From Pseudomonas farsensis (GTDB taxonomy: Bacteria; Pseudomonadota; Gammaproteobacteria; Pseudomonadales; Pseudomonadaceae), in NCBI RefSeq assembly GCF_014268805.2, contig NZ_JABWRF020000001.1, forward strand, positions 1,178,001-1,242,000: a DNA stretch of 64,000 bases, read 5' to 3'. Of the stretch, positions 41,101-49,900 are shown piece after piece. The position numbers and the translations under genes are program-made. Every line of letters starts with the position of its first letter. Position 1 is the stretch's first letter. The notes below the pieces were generated by a model. That model was not told the DNA's origin. It made no database searches and saw only the letters and a program-made list of their open reading frames with translations.

Positions 41101-42708
41101 CGCCTGGATGTCGCACTGCAAACCTGGGTCAGCGATAGTGCAGTGGTGAGTGTCGTCGTTGCACGCCGGCGTTGCGCCAATGAATTTCGACGTTGCTGGC
41201 GGATGATTGGCGAGCTGGACCCAAACGCACATGGCCCAGCACTAGGGATGCGTTTGACCTTGATCGGTTCGCATATTGGAAGTTTGCCGGAACTGCCCGC
41301 AGATTGTGACTTCAGCCACATCACCACGCTAACACTGGTGGGGCTCGGGCTCGACCGCATACCCGCAAGCTTTCCTCGGGCTTTTCGCCGTCTTCGGGCG
41401 CTGGACCTGAGCAACAACGCCCTGACTACCTGGCCTTCGATGTTCTTGCGTGCACCGCGCTTGCGGATATTGCGCATGGCTCGTAACCAGCTAAGCATCA
41501 CGGCGACCAGTTCGGCGTTATTGAGCGAACTTAGCGGGGTGCATGAGCTTGATCTGAGCTACAACCCGCTCGGCGCGATCAGTCTGGAATTCGGGCGCCT
41601 GTCGCGGCTGCGCAGGTTGAACCTGCGTAGCACCGGCTTGCTGACCATGCCGTCTGGGCTTGAGTGGTGTGGTTTCCTGGAAACCGCCGACCTGCGCAAC
41701 AACAGTATTTCGACCATGCCACAGATCTGGCTCAATGCCACACCGTCGTTACGCCAGAGCTTGCGTTTGTCAGGTAATCCTCTGCCACCGGCCATCACCG
41801 CTCAACTGCGAGCGCCAGCCGTGGACGAACTGGCAGTACCGAGTGACGTTCCCACGGTAGTAGAGGCGCGCAGCCTGTGGCTCAGTGGTCTGGACGAGGC
41901 CGACACCGAAATACGTGGGGCGTTGTGGGACGCCTTGCAGGCTGAGCCTGGCAGCGAGCACTTCATGCAGATGATGGCTGAGCTCACCTGCACCAGCGAC
42001 TACCGGCAAGCTCAAACGGCCCTGGCCGAACGGGTCTGGGGCCTTATGGCGCAAGCGCGCGGCGACACTGCACTGCGCGAGGAGTTGTTCAGCCTGGCCG
42101 CCAACCCGCGCACGTGTGTGGACAGCGTGCTGTCGTGCTATAGCGTGCTGGAGGTGCGTGGGCTGGTCGCCAAAGCGCTGCACGACGCGTCGGTCGAGCA
42201 GGCCCAGGCGGCGCGTTTGAGTTTGGCGCGGCGTTTGTTTCGCCTGGACCGTGTCGAGCGCATCGCCACGGAGGCCATGGCATCGGCTCGTGCACTAGGG
42301 CGTGAGGTAGATGAAATCGAGGTCAGCCTGGCCTACCGCACCGGGCTTGCCGACGAACTGGACCTGCCGGGGCAGCCCCGCACCATGCAGTTCGGCGCCA
42401 TCGCCGGGGTCACCCGCGCGCAGCTGGATGCAGCAGCTGCAACGGTGCGCAGCGAGGAGGCCGGTAAAGGTCTGGCGGAGTACATCAGCCAGCGCGATTT
42501 CTGGGTGCAGTACCTGGAGGCGCAGCATACCGAGGCTTTCACAGCGGCGGAGCAAGCGTCTTGGGACGGCCTGGAAAAGCTCGATGACGAGCGTGAAAAA
42601 CTGGACGACAAGCAGTACGTCACACGCGCCAACCAGTTGGCGGCGGACCGCAACAAAGCCCGTCAGGACCTGATCCTGCGCCTGACCCGCGAAGCACTCA
42701 CGGCGTAG
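38197..42708 (+). CDS. Giant DUF6543-type protein with leucine-rich repeats and NEL E3 ubiquitin ligase domain
   Basis: From ATG at 38197 the product is 1503 aa. The N-terminal two thirds resemble the DUF6543 (dermonecrotic-toxin-like) region: NESFFEETALVHPADP, ANVQAIDGDLFVGVARGHVQ, and hydrophobic pairs at about 388-412 and 440-460 that could be membrane-active helices. Leucine-rich repeats span about 1020-1205 (RLRALDLSNNALTTWPSMF, GVHELDLSYNPLGAISLEF, LRRLNLRSTGLLTMP). The C-terminus closely follows the IpaH/SspH NEL domain. It has a C-x-D motif with Cys1307 and Asp1309 (TCVDSV), RLFRLDRVERIA, VDEIEVSLAYRTGLADEL and AIAGVTRAQLDAA. In NEL enzymes the Cys carries ubiquitin. No signal peptide or secretion gene is nearby. 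The ribosome site is weak. The frame is intact. Confidence 0.88.
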   Translation: MTNPAESEKITHATDQFIAEILPDWLKRASAAQVRLLREQAAALRVSQQQVHEALKPLKPLDDYATAALESALASELGIAVDLRTAQWRDERRRLKVFQGQVQEFSAYFVRTPALQHLMQNFKENESFFEETALVHPADPVSGEMERVVSSASQKIAEVCRKVDVGAGYRAHLDSVLDDAFTTSLADDRRRQLGFDVEVAAIKGQHSAFDLSMLRTAADGKAITHSLGQQVLCGPLRLLGCALDGALAFSISGTWLGGTRGPVTSMPQLMGVVLYMPDDHEQPLRQFRDFSAANRHLAVKMAQPAFSAAVLRRVAIKERAAFMTTLATRLMDSVPDMQANVQAIDGDLFVGVARGHVQRIKENAAELAVPTAQADRTATTERTEALEAVGLTLLNLAGLFVPVVGALLLADMVRQTLVQVCEGVEDWGLGHQHEALEHFLGVAETVVVTAAVAGGATLAARSFARSAFVDELQPVLNAQGQQRFYANTLVPYRSGVQVADAPLCDDGLFEDGDRRWWEHEGHRYQVRPVAQRSSWQLVHPTRDDAFAPELESNGEQAWCLSHERPLEWQGASLLLGRLWPASAALEASRVEQILRVADVDEDALRGLLVERRPLPVALRDTLQRFAIDARISALFEQLGTGVAAGIDRELFDWCIEREALLGTPWAEQAEHLLENAPALGEALLEHFASSAAGADDLLWLVKRDFPGLPDAYALHLLDRADAAQRLRMSSESRIPLALSQQARQLLLEAKLVRIRESLFLEHSYRDETVEVVFSLLRRHANWPASVNLELRDDPIAGRLLSRYDPAPQAEATLNVMVRREGRFALYGSNGQALEMQPAEPCGLAEVLLAVLPDSRLQALGWDGAEGAARVHADLQRWLPATRAGLLNDAGLREAGVQPSPMQRLPDGRVGYQMSGRGSGFGTLLRLRDRVRALYPGFTNQEVEGYVNALMTRPRSAFANLLIQEQQYRRLDVALQTWVSDSAVVSVVVARRRCANEFRRCWRMIGELDPNAHGPALGMRLTLIGSHIGSLPELPADCDFSHITTLTLVGLGLDRIPASFPRAFRRLRALDLSNNALTTWPSMFLRAPRLRILRMARNQLSITATSSALLSELSGVHELDLSYNPLGAISLEFGRLSRLRRLNLRSTGLLTMPSGLEWCGFLETADLRNNSISTMPQIWLNATPSLRQSLRLSGNPLPPAITAQLRAPAVDELAVPSDVPTVVEARSLWLSGLDEADTEIRGALWDALQAEPGSEHFMQMMAELTCTSDYRQAQTALAERVWGLMAQARGDTALREELFSLAANPRTCVDSVLSCYSVLEVRGLVAKALHDASVEQAQAARLSLARRLFRLDRVERIATEAMASARALGREVDEIEVSLAYRTGLADELDLPGQPRTMQFGAIAGVTRAQLDAAAATVRSEEAGKGLAEYISQRDFWVQYLEAQHTEAFTAAEQASWDGLEKLDDEREKLDDKQYVTRANQLAADRNKARQDLILRLTREALTA

Positions 42709-42853
42709 AAATCTACACAGTTTCTCTGACCCAGGCATTCCTCTTGTAGCGCGCGGGCTTTGTGCCACTAACACGCTATCTGCCAGTGTTGCGCGCAAGT
42801 TGCGCAGTTACCTCTGCCCTCAAGGCCAAGCCTGACCAGTCTTGAGCCAGGCC

Positions 42854-42888
42854 GGCCAAACCGATCATGGCAATTGATCGGTTTGGCC
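42854..42888. promoter_or_regulatory. Perfect 14-bp-arm inverted repeat upstream of the beta-oxidation operon
   Basis: GGCCAAACCGATCA and TGATCGGTTTGGCC form perfect 14-bp arms around TGGCAAT. It lies 113 nt before the dehydrogenase start and 146 nt after the NEL gene stop. It has no T-tract, so it is more likely an operator or a strong RNA hairpin than a classical terminator. The rest of the 292-nt gap holds no recognised gene. Confidence 0.7.
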
Positions 42889-43000
42889 ATTGCCCGGCCG
42901 CCCTGGCCGCGTGAACATCGAAGCATGCCTGGCATCCAGCCAGATCGCCCGACCGTAAGCTGCGCAGCCTGGTGTGCGCGGCATCAATGGGAGCTTCGAC

Positions 43001-43768
43001 ATGCTTATCGCTCAGCACAATTTCATCGTCAGTGGCGCCGCCTCAGGGCTGGGTGCTGCGACTGCCCAGATGCTCATCGAGGCCGGTGCCCGGGTCATGC
43101 TGGTTGACCTCAATGCGGCGGCTGTACAGGCCAAGGCCGAAGAATTGGGCCGCAACGCCCGTTTTGCCGTGGCCGACATCAGTGATGAACAGGCTGCCCA
43201 AGCGGCGGTGGATGCCACCCTCGAAGCGTTCGGCAGCCTGCACGGGCTGGTCAATTGCGCCGGTATCGTCGGCGCCGAGAAAGTGCTGGGCAAGCATGGC
43301 CCGCACGCACTCGGCAGCTTTGCCAAGGTCATCAACGTCAACTTGATTGGCAGCTTCAACTTGCTGCGCCTGGCCGCTGCGGCCATGGCCGAAGGCCCGG
43401 CCAATGAAGGTGGCGAGCGCGGGGTGATCATCAACACCGCCTCGGTCGCCGCCTACGACGGCCAGATCGGCCAGGCCGCCTATGCCGCTTCCAAAGGTGC
43501 CATCGCCAGCCTGACGCTGCCCGCAGCCCGCGAGCTGGCGCGCTTCGGCATCCGTGTGATGACCATCGCCCCAGGTATTTTCGAAACCCCGATGATGGCC
43601 GGCATGACCGAAGAAGTACGCGCTTCACTGTGCGCCGGTGTGCCGTTCCCGCCGCGCCTCGGCCGCCCGCAGGAATACGCAGCCCTGGCCCGCCATATCA
43701 TCGAGAACAGCATGCTCAACGGCGAGGTGATCCGCCTTGACGGCGCGCTGCGCATGGCAGCCAAGTAA
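43001..43768 (+). CDS. SDR-type 3-hydroxyacyl-CoA dehydrogenase
   Basis: The 255-aa short-chain dehydrogenase has the NAD-binding loop GAASGLG (residues 12-18), NCAG, and catalytic Tyr161-x3-Lys165 (YAASK). The overall sequence ([17 protein letters not shown]) matches type II HSD10-like 3-hydroxyacyl-CoA dehydrogenases. It would oxidise 3-hydroxyacyl-CoA to 3-ketoacyl-CoA. I chose ATG at 43001, with GGGAG upstream. It is the first gene of a four-gene operon in which the other three cover the remaining beta-oxidation steps. Confidence 0.9.
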   Translation: MLIAQHNFIVSGAASGLGAATAQMLIEAGARVMLVDLNAAAVQAKAEELGRNARFAVADISDEQAAQAAVDATLEAFGSLHGLVNCAGIVGAEKVLGKHGPHALGSFAKVINVNLIGSFNLLRLAAAAMAEGPANEGGERGVIINTASVAAYDGQIGQAAYAASKGAIASLTLPAARELARFGIRVMTIAPGIFETPMMAGMTEEVRASLCAGVPFPPRLGRPQEYAALARHIIENSMLNGEVIRLDGALRMAAK

Positions 43769-43780
43769 AGGAGCGAACAC

Positions 43781-44974
43781 ATGACATTGGCCAATGACCC
43801 CATCGTAATCGTCAGCGCCGTGCGCACGCCCATGGGCGGGCTGCAGGGCGACCTCAGCAGCCTCACTGCGCCGCAACTGGGCAGCGCGGCGATCCGCGCC
43901 GCCGTCGAGCGCGCCGGCATCGATGCCGCCAGCGTCGACCAAGTGTTGTTTGGTTGCGTGCTGCCCGCAGGCCTGGGCCAGGCACCGGCGCGCCAGGCGG
44001 CGCTGGGCGCAGGGCTTGGCAAGCACACCCCGTGCACCACGTTGAACAAGATGTGCGGCTCTGGCATGCAGGCGGCCATCATCGCCCATGACCAGTTGCT
44101 GGCCGGCAGCGCCGAGGTGATCGTCGCCGGTGGCATGGAGAGCATGAGCAACGCTCCGTATCTGCTGGACAAGGCCCGCGGCGGCTACCGCATGGGCCAT
44201 GGCAAGGTCATTGACCATATGTTCATGGATGGCTTGGAAGATGCCTATGACAAAGGCCGCCTGATGGGCACCTTTGCCGAGGACTGCGCGCAGAATGGCG
44301 GCTTTAGCCGTGAAGCCCAGGACGCCTTCGCCATCGCCTCGCTGACCCGTGCCCAGCAGGCCATCAGCAGTGGCCGTTTTGCGGCCGAGATCGCCCCGGT
44401 GCAAGTGACCGAAGGCAAGCAGCAGCGCCTGATCGAGCACGACGAGCAGCCGCCCAAGGCGCGGCTGGACAAGATCGCCCAGTTGCGACCGGCGTTCCGC
44501 GAGGGCGGCACGGTCACGGCAGCCAACTCCAGTTCCATTTCCGACGGCGCCGCTGCCTTGGTGCTGATGCGCCGCTCGCAGGCGGAACAACGGGGCTTGA
44601 AGCCGCTGGCGCTGATCCATGGCCATGCGGCATTTGCCGACACGCCTGCGTTGTTTCCCACAGCCCCCATCGGTGCCATCGAAAAACTGCTGCAACGCAC
44701 CGGCTGGGCGCTTGGCGATGTCGACCTGTTCGAGATCAACGAGGCGTTTGCTGTGGTTACCCTGGCGGCCATGCAGCAGCTCGACCTGCCCCACGACAAG
44801 GTCAACATCCATGGCGGTGCGTGCGCTCTGGGCCACCCGATTGGCGCCTCGGGCGCGCGGATTCTGGTGACGCTGCTGTCGGCCTTGCGCCAGAACAACC
44901 TGCGCCGTGGCGTGGCGGCCATCTGCATTGGCGGCGGCGAGGCCACGGCCATGGCCGTTGAATGCCTGTACTGA
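43781..44974 (+). CDS. Acetyl-CoA C-acyltransferase (thiolase)
   Basis: The 397-aa degradative-type thiolase has its nucleophilic Cys92 in NKMCGSGMQA, the histidine motif GGACALGHPIGASGAR and the second catalytic cysteine in CIGGGEA. It would cleave 3-ketoacyl-CoA to acetyl-CoA plus a shortened acyl-CoA, or act on 2-methylacetoacetyl-CoA. It is 12 nt after the dehydrogenase, with an AAGGAG site, clearly in the same operon. From memory it resembles the fadAx-type thiolase of P. putida. Confidence 0.93.
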   Translation: MTLANDPIVIVSAVRTPMGGLQGDLSSLTAPQLGSAAIRAAVERAGIDAASVDQVLFGCVLPAGLGQAPARQAALGAGLGKHTPCTTLNKMCGSGMQAAIIAHDQLLAGSAEVIVAGGMESMSNAPYLLDKARGGYRMGHGKVIDHMFMDGLEDAYDKGRLMGTFAEDCAQNGGFSREAQDAFAIASLTRAQQAISSGRFAAEIAPVQVTEGKQQRLIEHDEQPPKARLDKIAQLRPAFREGGTVTAANSSSISDGAAALVLMRRSQAEQRGLKPLALIHGHAAFADTPALFPTAPIGAIEKLLQRTGWALGDVDLFEINEAFAVVTLAAMQQLDLPHDKVNIHGGACALGHPIGASGARILVTLLSALRQNNLRRGVAAICIGGGEATAMAVECLY

Positions 44975-44982
44975 GGTGAAGC

Positions 44983-46110
44983 ATGCTGGTAACTGACGAA
45001 CAACAACAGATCGCCGACGCTGTGCGCGGGTTTGCCCAGGAGCGCCTGAAGCCCTTTGCCGAGCAATGGGACAAAGAGCACCGCTTTCCCAAGGAGGCCA
45101 TCGCAGAAATGGCCGAGATGGGCCTGTTTGGCATGTTGGTGCCGGAGCAGTGGGGCGGCAGCGACACCGGCTACGTGGCTTATGCCATGGCCCTTGAAGA
45201 AATCGCCGCCGGCGATGGCGCCTGCTCGACCATCATGAGCGTGCACAACTCGGTGGGTTGCGTGCCGATCCTGCGCTTTGGCACGGACGCGCAGAAACAG
45301 CAGTTTCTAACGCCGCTGGCCACCGGCAGCATGCTCGGTGCCTTCGCCCTGACCGAACCCCAGGCCGGTTCCGACGCCAGCGGCCTCAAAGCGCGTGCCC
45401 GGCTCGATGGCGACCATTACGTGCTCACTGGCAGCAAGCAGTTCATCACCTCCGGGCAGACCGCCGGGGTGGTGATCGTGTTTGCCGTCACTGACCCCGA
45501 GGCTGGCAAGCGCGGTATCAGCGCCTTCATCGTGCCCACCGATAGCCCTGGTTACCAAGTGGCGCGTGTTGAAGACAAACTGGGCCAGCATGCTTCCGAT
45601 ACCTGCCAGATCGTCTTTGACAACGTCCGTGTGCCGCTGGCCAATCGCCTGGGTGACGAAGGCCAAGGCTACAAGATTGCCCTGGCCAACCTTGAGGGCG
45701 GGCGTATTGGCATCGCTGCCCAGTCGGTGGGCATGGCCCGCGCGGCGTTCGAGGTGGCGCGCGACTACGCCAAAGAGCGCCAGAGCTTCGGCAAACCCCT
45801 GGTGGAGCACCAGGCAGTGGCCTTCCGCCTGGCCGATATGGCTACGCGCATTGCCGTTGCCCGGCAGATGGTGCTGCACGCCGCGGCCTTGCGCGATGCC
45901 GGGCGCCCGGCGCTGGTGGAGGCGTCGATGGCCAAGCTGTTTGCCTCGGAAATGGCCGAAAAGGTCTGTTCGGATGCCTTGCAGACGCTCGGCGGATATG
46001 GCTATCTGAGCGACTTCCCGCTCGAACGCATCTACCGCGACGTGCGGGTGTGCCAGATCTACGAAGGCACCAGTGACATTCAGCGCATGGTCATTGCGCG
46101 CAACCTTTGA
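44983..46110 (+). CDS. Acyl-CoA dehydrogenase, short-chain type
   Basis: The 375-aa FAD enzyme carries the two ACAD signatures: [13 protein letters not shown] in the FAD/substrate region and [11 protein letters not shown] near the C-terminus. The catalytic glutamate is in [13 protein letters not shown]. The length fits short or branched-chain acyl-CoA dehydrogenases. It introduces the double bond that the following hydratase uses. The gene is 8 nt after the thiolase and carries GAGGTGAAG upstream. Chain-length preference cannot be read from sequence. Confidence 0.93.
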   Translation: MLVTDEQQQIADAVRGFAQERLKPFAEQWDKEHRFPKEAIAEMAEMGLFGMLVPEQWGGSDTGYVAYAMALEEIAAGDGACSTIMSVHNSVGCVPILRFGTDAQKQQFLTPLATGSMLGAFALTEPQAGSDASGLKARARLDGDHYVLTGSKQFITSGQTAGVVIVFAVTDPEAGKRGISAFIVPTDSPGYQVARVEDKLGQHASDTCQIVFDNVRVPLANRLGDEGQGYKIALANLEGGRIGIAAQSVGMARAAFEVARDYAKERQSFGKPLVEHQAVAFRLADMATRIAVARQMVLHAAALRDAGRPALVEASMAKLFASEMAEKVCSDALQTLGGYGYLSDFPLERIYRDVRVCQIYEGTSDIQRMVIARNL

Positions 46111-46123
46111 AGGAGCAACCCGC

Positions 46124-46897
46124 ATGGCATTCGAAACCATCCTGCTGGACATCCACGGCAAGGTCGGCCTGATCACCCTCAACCGCCCGCAGGCGCTGAA
46201 CGCGCTGAACGCGCAGATCGTCGCCGAGATCAACCAGGCGCTCGACCAGCTCGAGCGTGATGCCAATATTGGTTGCGTGGTGTTGACCGGTTCCGCCAAA
46301 GCCTTTGCCGCTGGCGCGGACATCAAGGAAATGGCCGAGCTGCAATACCCGCAAATCTACGTCGACGACCTGTTCAGCGACGCCGACCGCATCGCCAACC
46401 GGCGCAAGCCGATCATCGCCGCAGTGTCGGGCTTTGCCCTGGGCGGTGGCTGTGAACTGGCCATGATGTGCGACTTCATCCTGGCCGCCGACAACGCCAA
46501 GTTCGGCCAGCCTGAGATCAACCTGGGCGTGCTGCCGGGCATGGGTGGCACCCAGCGCCTGACCCGCGCGGTGGGCAAGGCCAAGGCCATGGAGCTGTGT
46601 TTGAGTGGCCGCCTGATGGGCGCTGAAGAAGCCGAGCGCGCAGGCCTTGTAGCCCGCGTCGTACCGCAGGCAGAGCTGCTTGAAGAGGCGCTGAAAGTCG
46701 CCGCCAGCATCGCTGCCAAGTCGGTGCCGGTGAGCATGATGGTCAAGGAGAGCGTCAACCGCGCCTTCGAAGTCACCCTCAGCGAGGGCGTGCGTTTCGA
46801 GCGCCGTGTGTTCCACGCAGCCTTCGCCACCGAAGACCAGAAAGAAGGCATGGCCGCGTTCATTGCCAAACGCGAGGCGCAGTTCAAGGACCGCTAA
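46124..46897 (+). CDS. Enoyl-CoA hydratase
   Basis: The 257-aa crotonase-family enzyme hydrates trans-2-enoyl-CoA to 3-hydroxyacyl-CoA. The oxyanion motifs [11 protein letters not shown] and [17 protein letters not shown] are present, and the second catalytic glutamate follows in [14 protein letters not shown] chose ATG at 46124, with AAGGAG upstream; the frame extends into the dehydrogenase. It completes the operon dehydrogenase-thiolase-ACAD-hydratase, a full short-chain beta-oxidation set without an acyl-CoA synthetase. Confidence 0.94.
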   Translation: MAFETILLDIHGKVGLITLNRPQALNALNAQIVAEINQALDQLERDANIGCVVLTGSAKAFAAGADIKEMAELQYPQIYVDDLFSDADRIANRRKPIIAAVSGFALGGGCELAMMCDFILAADNAKFGQPEINLGVLPGMGGTQRLTRAVGKAKAMELCLSGRLMGAEEAERAGLVARVVPQAELLEEALKVAASIAAKSVPVSMMVKESVNRAFEVTLSEGVRFERRVFHAAFATEDQKEGMAAFIAKREAQFKDR

Positions 46898-46905
46898 AGG
46901 GGAGG

Positions 46906-46932
46906 GCCGGGCGCGGCATGGTCACGCCCGGC
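46906..46932. terminator. Hairpin between the convergent hydratase and the second giant gene
   Basis: GCCGGGCG and CGCCCGGC form a perfect 8-bp stem around an 11-nt loop in the 45-nt gap between two converging genes. It has no T-run, but its place suggests a bidirectional terminator. Confidence 0.6.
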
Positions 46933-46942
46933 GTGATGGCCT

Positions 46943-49900
46943 TCAGAGGTTGAAGAACACTTTCTGTGCGGCAGCGTGGGTGATGCCGTAGTAATACACT
47001 TCTGGGCCCTTTATCAGCCGTTGTTCGGCCGTTTTGAGGTGCCCTTCGGTGAAGCCTTCTCGCGCGGTATTCTGCGCCGGGTAGTGGAAGTGCGCATACC
47101 ACAGCACCTGGCCGTTGTGGCTGATGCTGTACTCGTCGATGAAGTCAGCCGGGCGTCCGGCAACCTTGGTCAGGAGCACCCGCATGCGATCTGGCTGGAT
47201 CTGCACTTGTTTGTGCTCGAGCAGAAACTGCACCTCACCCATGCGCGGCGCTTGCTTGAGCGCAGCCTCTATGCGCAGTTCAGTGGCTTGGGTCTGCAAT
47301 GTTGCGGACAATTCGCGCAAGCTGCGCGCCACCCCTTCCGCGTCGAGCCCCTGGGCGGCTTCATCGGTTTCATTATCGGCGGTCAGGCGCGCCTCGATGG
47401 CATTTGCCCTGGCCCCAAGCAAATCGCGGTGGTGCTGCAGCGACTCTTCAAGCTCCACCGGCAGGTAGCGGGTAATGTTCTTGCGCAGTTTGCCAAGCTC
47501 GGCATTGGCATTGGCAAGCAGGGTGGTGCTGCCTTTGAGCAGATGCTTGAGGGATGCCTGCGGGGCAGCCGGCTGCGCTGGCTTTGCCGTCTGCACCTCG
47601 ACCCAACTGCCGTGCTTGAGGTGGTAGGTGCGTGAGGCGCTCTTGTTATCGGGGCCTGGAACGTCAACCGTATTGGCATCGTCTGCGCGTGGTTCGGCCA
47701 GTAGCAGCCCGTGGTCACTGGTTTCGATCAGCCCCGGTACCTTGCTTCGCAGTTGCGTGAGTGTGCAAGTTGGTGGGTAGTCCGGTAGCTCGGCCAAGTC
47801 ATGTTCGGTCTGGCCGCTCAGCCATTCGACTTCCGTTTTCATCTGCAACAGGGTCGCCTGGGCGGCCTCTGCCGGCAGCAGCGATGCAAGTACCGCCAAT
47901 TGCCGCTCGCCGGCCTTGAATTGCTCCCTGATGCTGCGCAGCAGCCGCGCACTGACTTCCTCGTCGGCATCGGTGAGCTTGTACAGCCGGGCGCGCTGGG
48001 CGATGGCCATCTCTATGCTGCCCCAGAATCGTTTGCGCCATGGCACCGCCTCGTCGCTTATGCCATGGACCAGGGTGACGCGGTTGAGCATGCCCTCAAG
48101 GCGCAGGAAGCGCAGCACCAGCTCCTTGGTCGGGCTGGCGGGCGTGGTCGCAGATAGTTCATGCCAGCGCTTGATGTCAGCTTGCTGGGTACTGGCCAGC
48201 TTGCCCAGCTCGTCGCGGATCTGCTGCAAGACGGTGTTGTTGGCAAGCATGTCGTCGAGCAGGGGGGCGATGTTGTCCAGGCGCTCTTTGACGATGCGGA
48301 CATCGCTTGCGGTGAGTTCTACCCCGCGCTGTTGTTGGCGGCCAATCTCTAACAGTTGCTCGCGTTGCGGGCGATAGCGCTCGTGAAGGATCTTGTGCAA
48401 CGTGCGTTGGCAATAGCCGTCCTGGTACAGGGCGTACGCGTGCACCTGCTTGAAGTCTTTGACGGGCTGCAGTTGGTTGCGCTGCTTGAGGTGTTCCAGA
48501 TGCGTATTCCAGAACACCGAAATCGCCTGCATCTTGGTTTGCAGGCGCTGCAAGGTGGCATCATCGCTGCTGGCACCGACCAGATTATCTATGGTCTGCA
48601 TTTCCTTGTGTTTGGCATCCATGAGCTCTTTTTCGGCTTTTAGTTGCCCGTTGACCGTCTCCATGGCAGCGTTTTTGTCCAGCGCCAACTTGCGCAGTCT
48701 GCTGGACAGTGGTTGCCCCCCGCGCAGGCGCAGATGCAGGTCCAATTGCCAGCGGCCAGCCTCATCCATGCGCAGCCAAGGCCCCAGGCTCTTGTCTGGG
48801 CCCATGATACGCGCCTTGTCCTGAGTACGGTCCAGCGCGACCTCGAATACCTTGCCATCGAGCAGTGTGTACGCGCTGGCCCCATACAGGTAAAGGCCGC
48901 GCAGGTTGCCCACTTCAATAGGCGAGCTGAGCACCTCGGCTTTGACGCTGGCCTGAAGCGCATCCAGTGCGGCGCGGTGCACGGCGCCAAGTTGTTGGCC
49001 GGCACTGGTCCAGCTGAAGTCCAGGTGGGTCATGCTGTCAGTGGTGCTCACTGTCAGCGCGGGCACGGGCTCATTGGGGGTAGCGGGGAGCGCGGGTTCG
49101 ACTTCAGGCTCGATCACCTCGCCGTGTTCCAGCTGCAGGCGGAACATCGAGTGAGTAAACAGCAGCATGGCGATGTTCAGCAGCAGGTTGATCATCGTCA
49201 GCCGGTGTTGCAGCGGGTCGCTTTCGGCATCTGTGTTGACGTACTCGGCCAGTGCCACTTCCATCTGAGCAAGCCAGGCCACTTTGCCAAGGGTGCTGCC
49301 CGCCAGTGGCAACAAACTGTTAAACAGCAGCCAGCCGAGGGTTTTCCAGCTGTCCCAGCGGGCTTGCGCAGTGCTGGTGGCGTGTTCGGAAAACCGCGCG
49401 ATGGCTTCATTTACGCAGGCCAGATACAGGCCTTTGGCCGGCGCCAGTAACGCATCGTTGACCGCTATGCGGGCCGGGGCAGGTGTGCCGAAGGGGATTG
49501 CGCTGGTGTCATCCAGCGGCACGAACAGGTGCGGTTCCTGGAAGCCCCCATGGTTATAGAAACGCCGGTCTTCGGCTGGCAAACGTTCCAGAATGTCCGC
49601 CTGCAAGTCGCCTGGCGTGCTGATGGCGACGAACAGCGCCAGGCGATCACGGAAGGACAGCAGCGAGTCCTCATGCAGTGGTCTGTACAGCAGGACCGGG
49701 CCGGCCCCCGGATGCTGCGCCTCGATCAACCAGGTATTGCGCGGGTGGTCGATGTCAGCGCCAGGGGCCTTGATGAAGCCAAGCGCGCGCATCACCCAGC
49801 GTTGCCCGGCATCAGCGGTGAACAGCTCGCTGATGCGGCGTGCGGCGTCGCCATCGTCGAGCTTGCCGCGCATATGCAACTCCATGGCCAGGGCAGGCAA

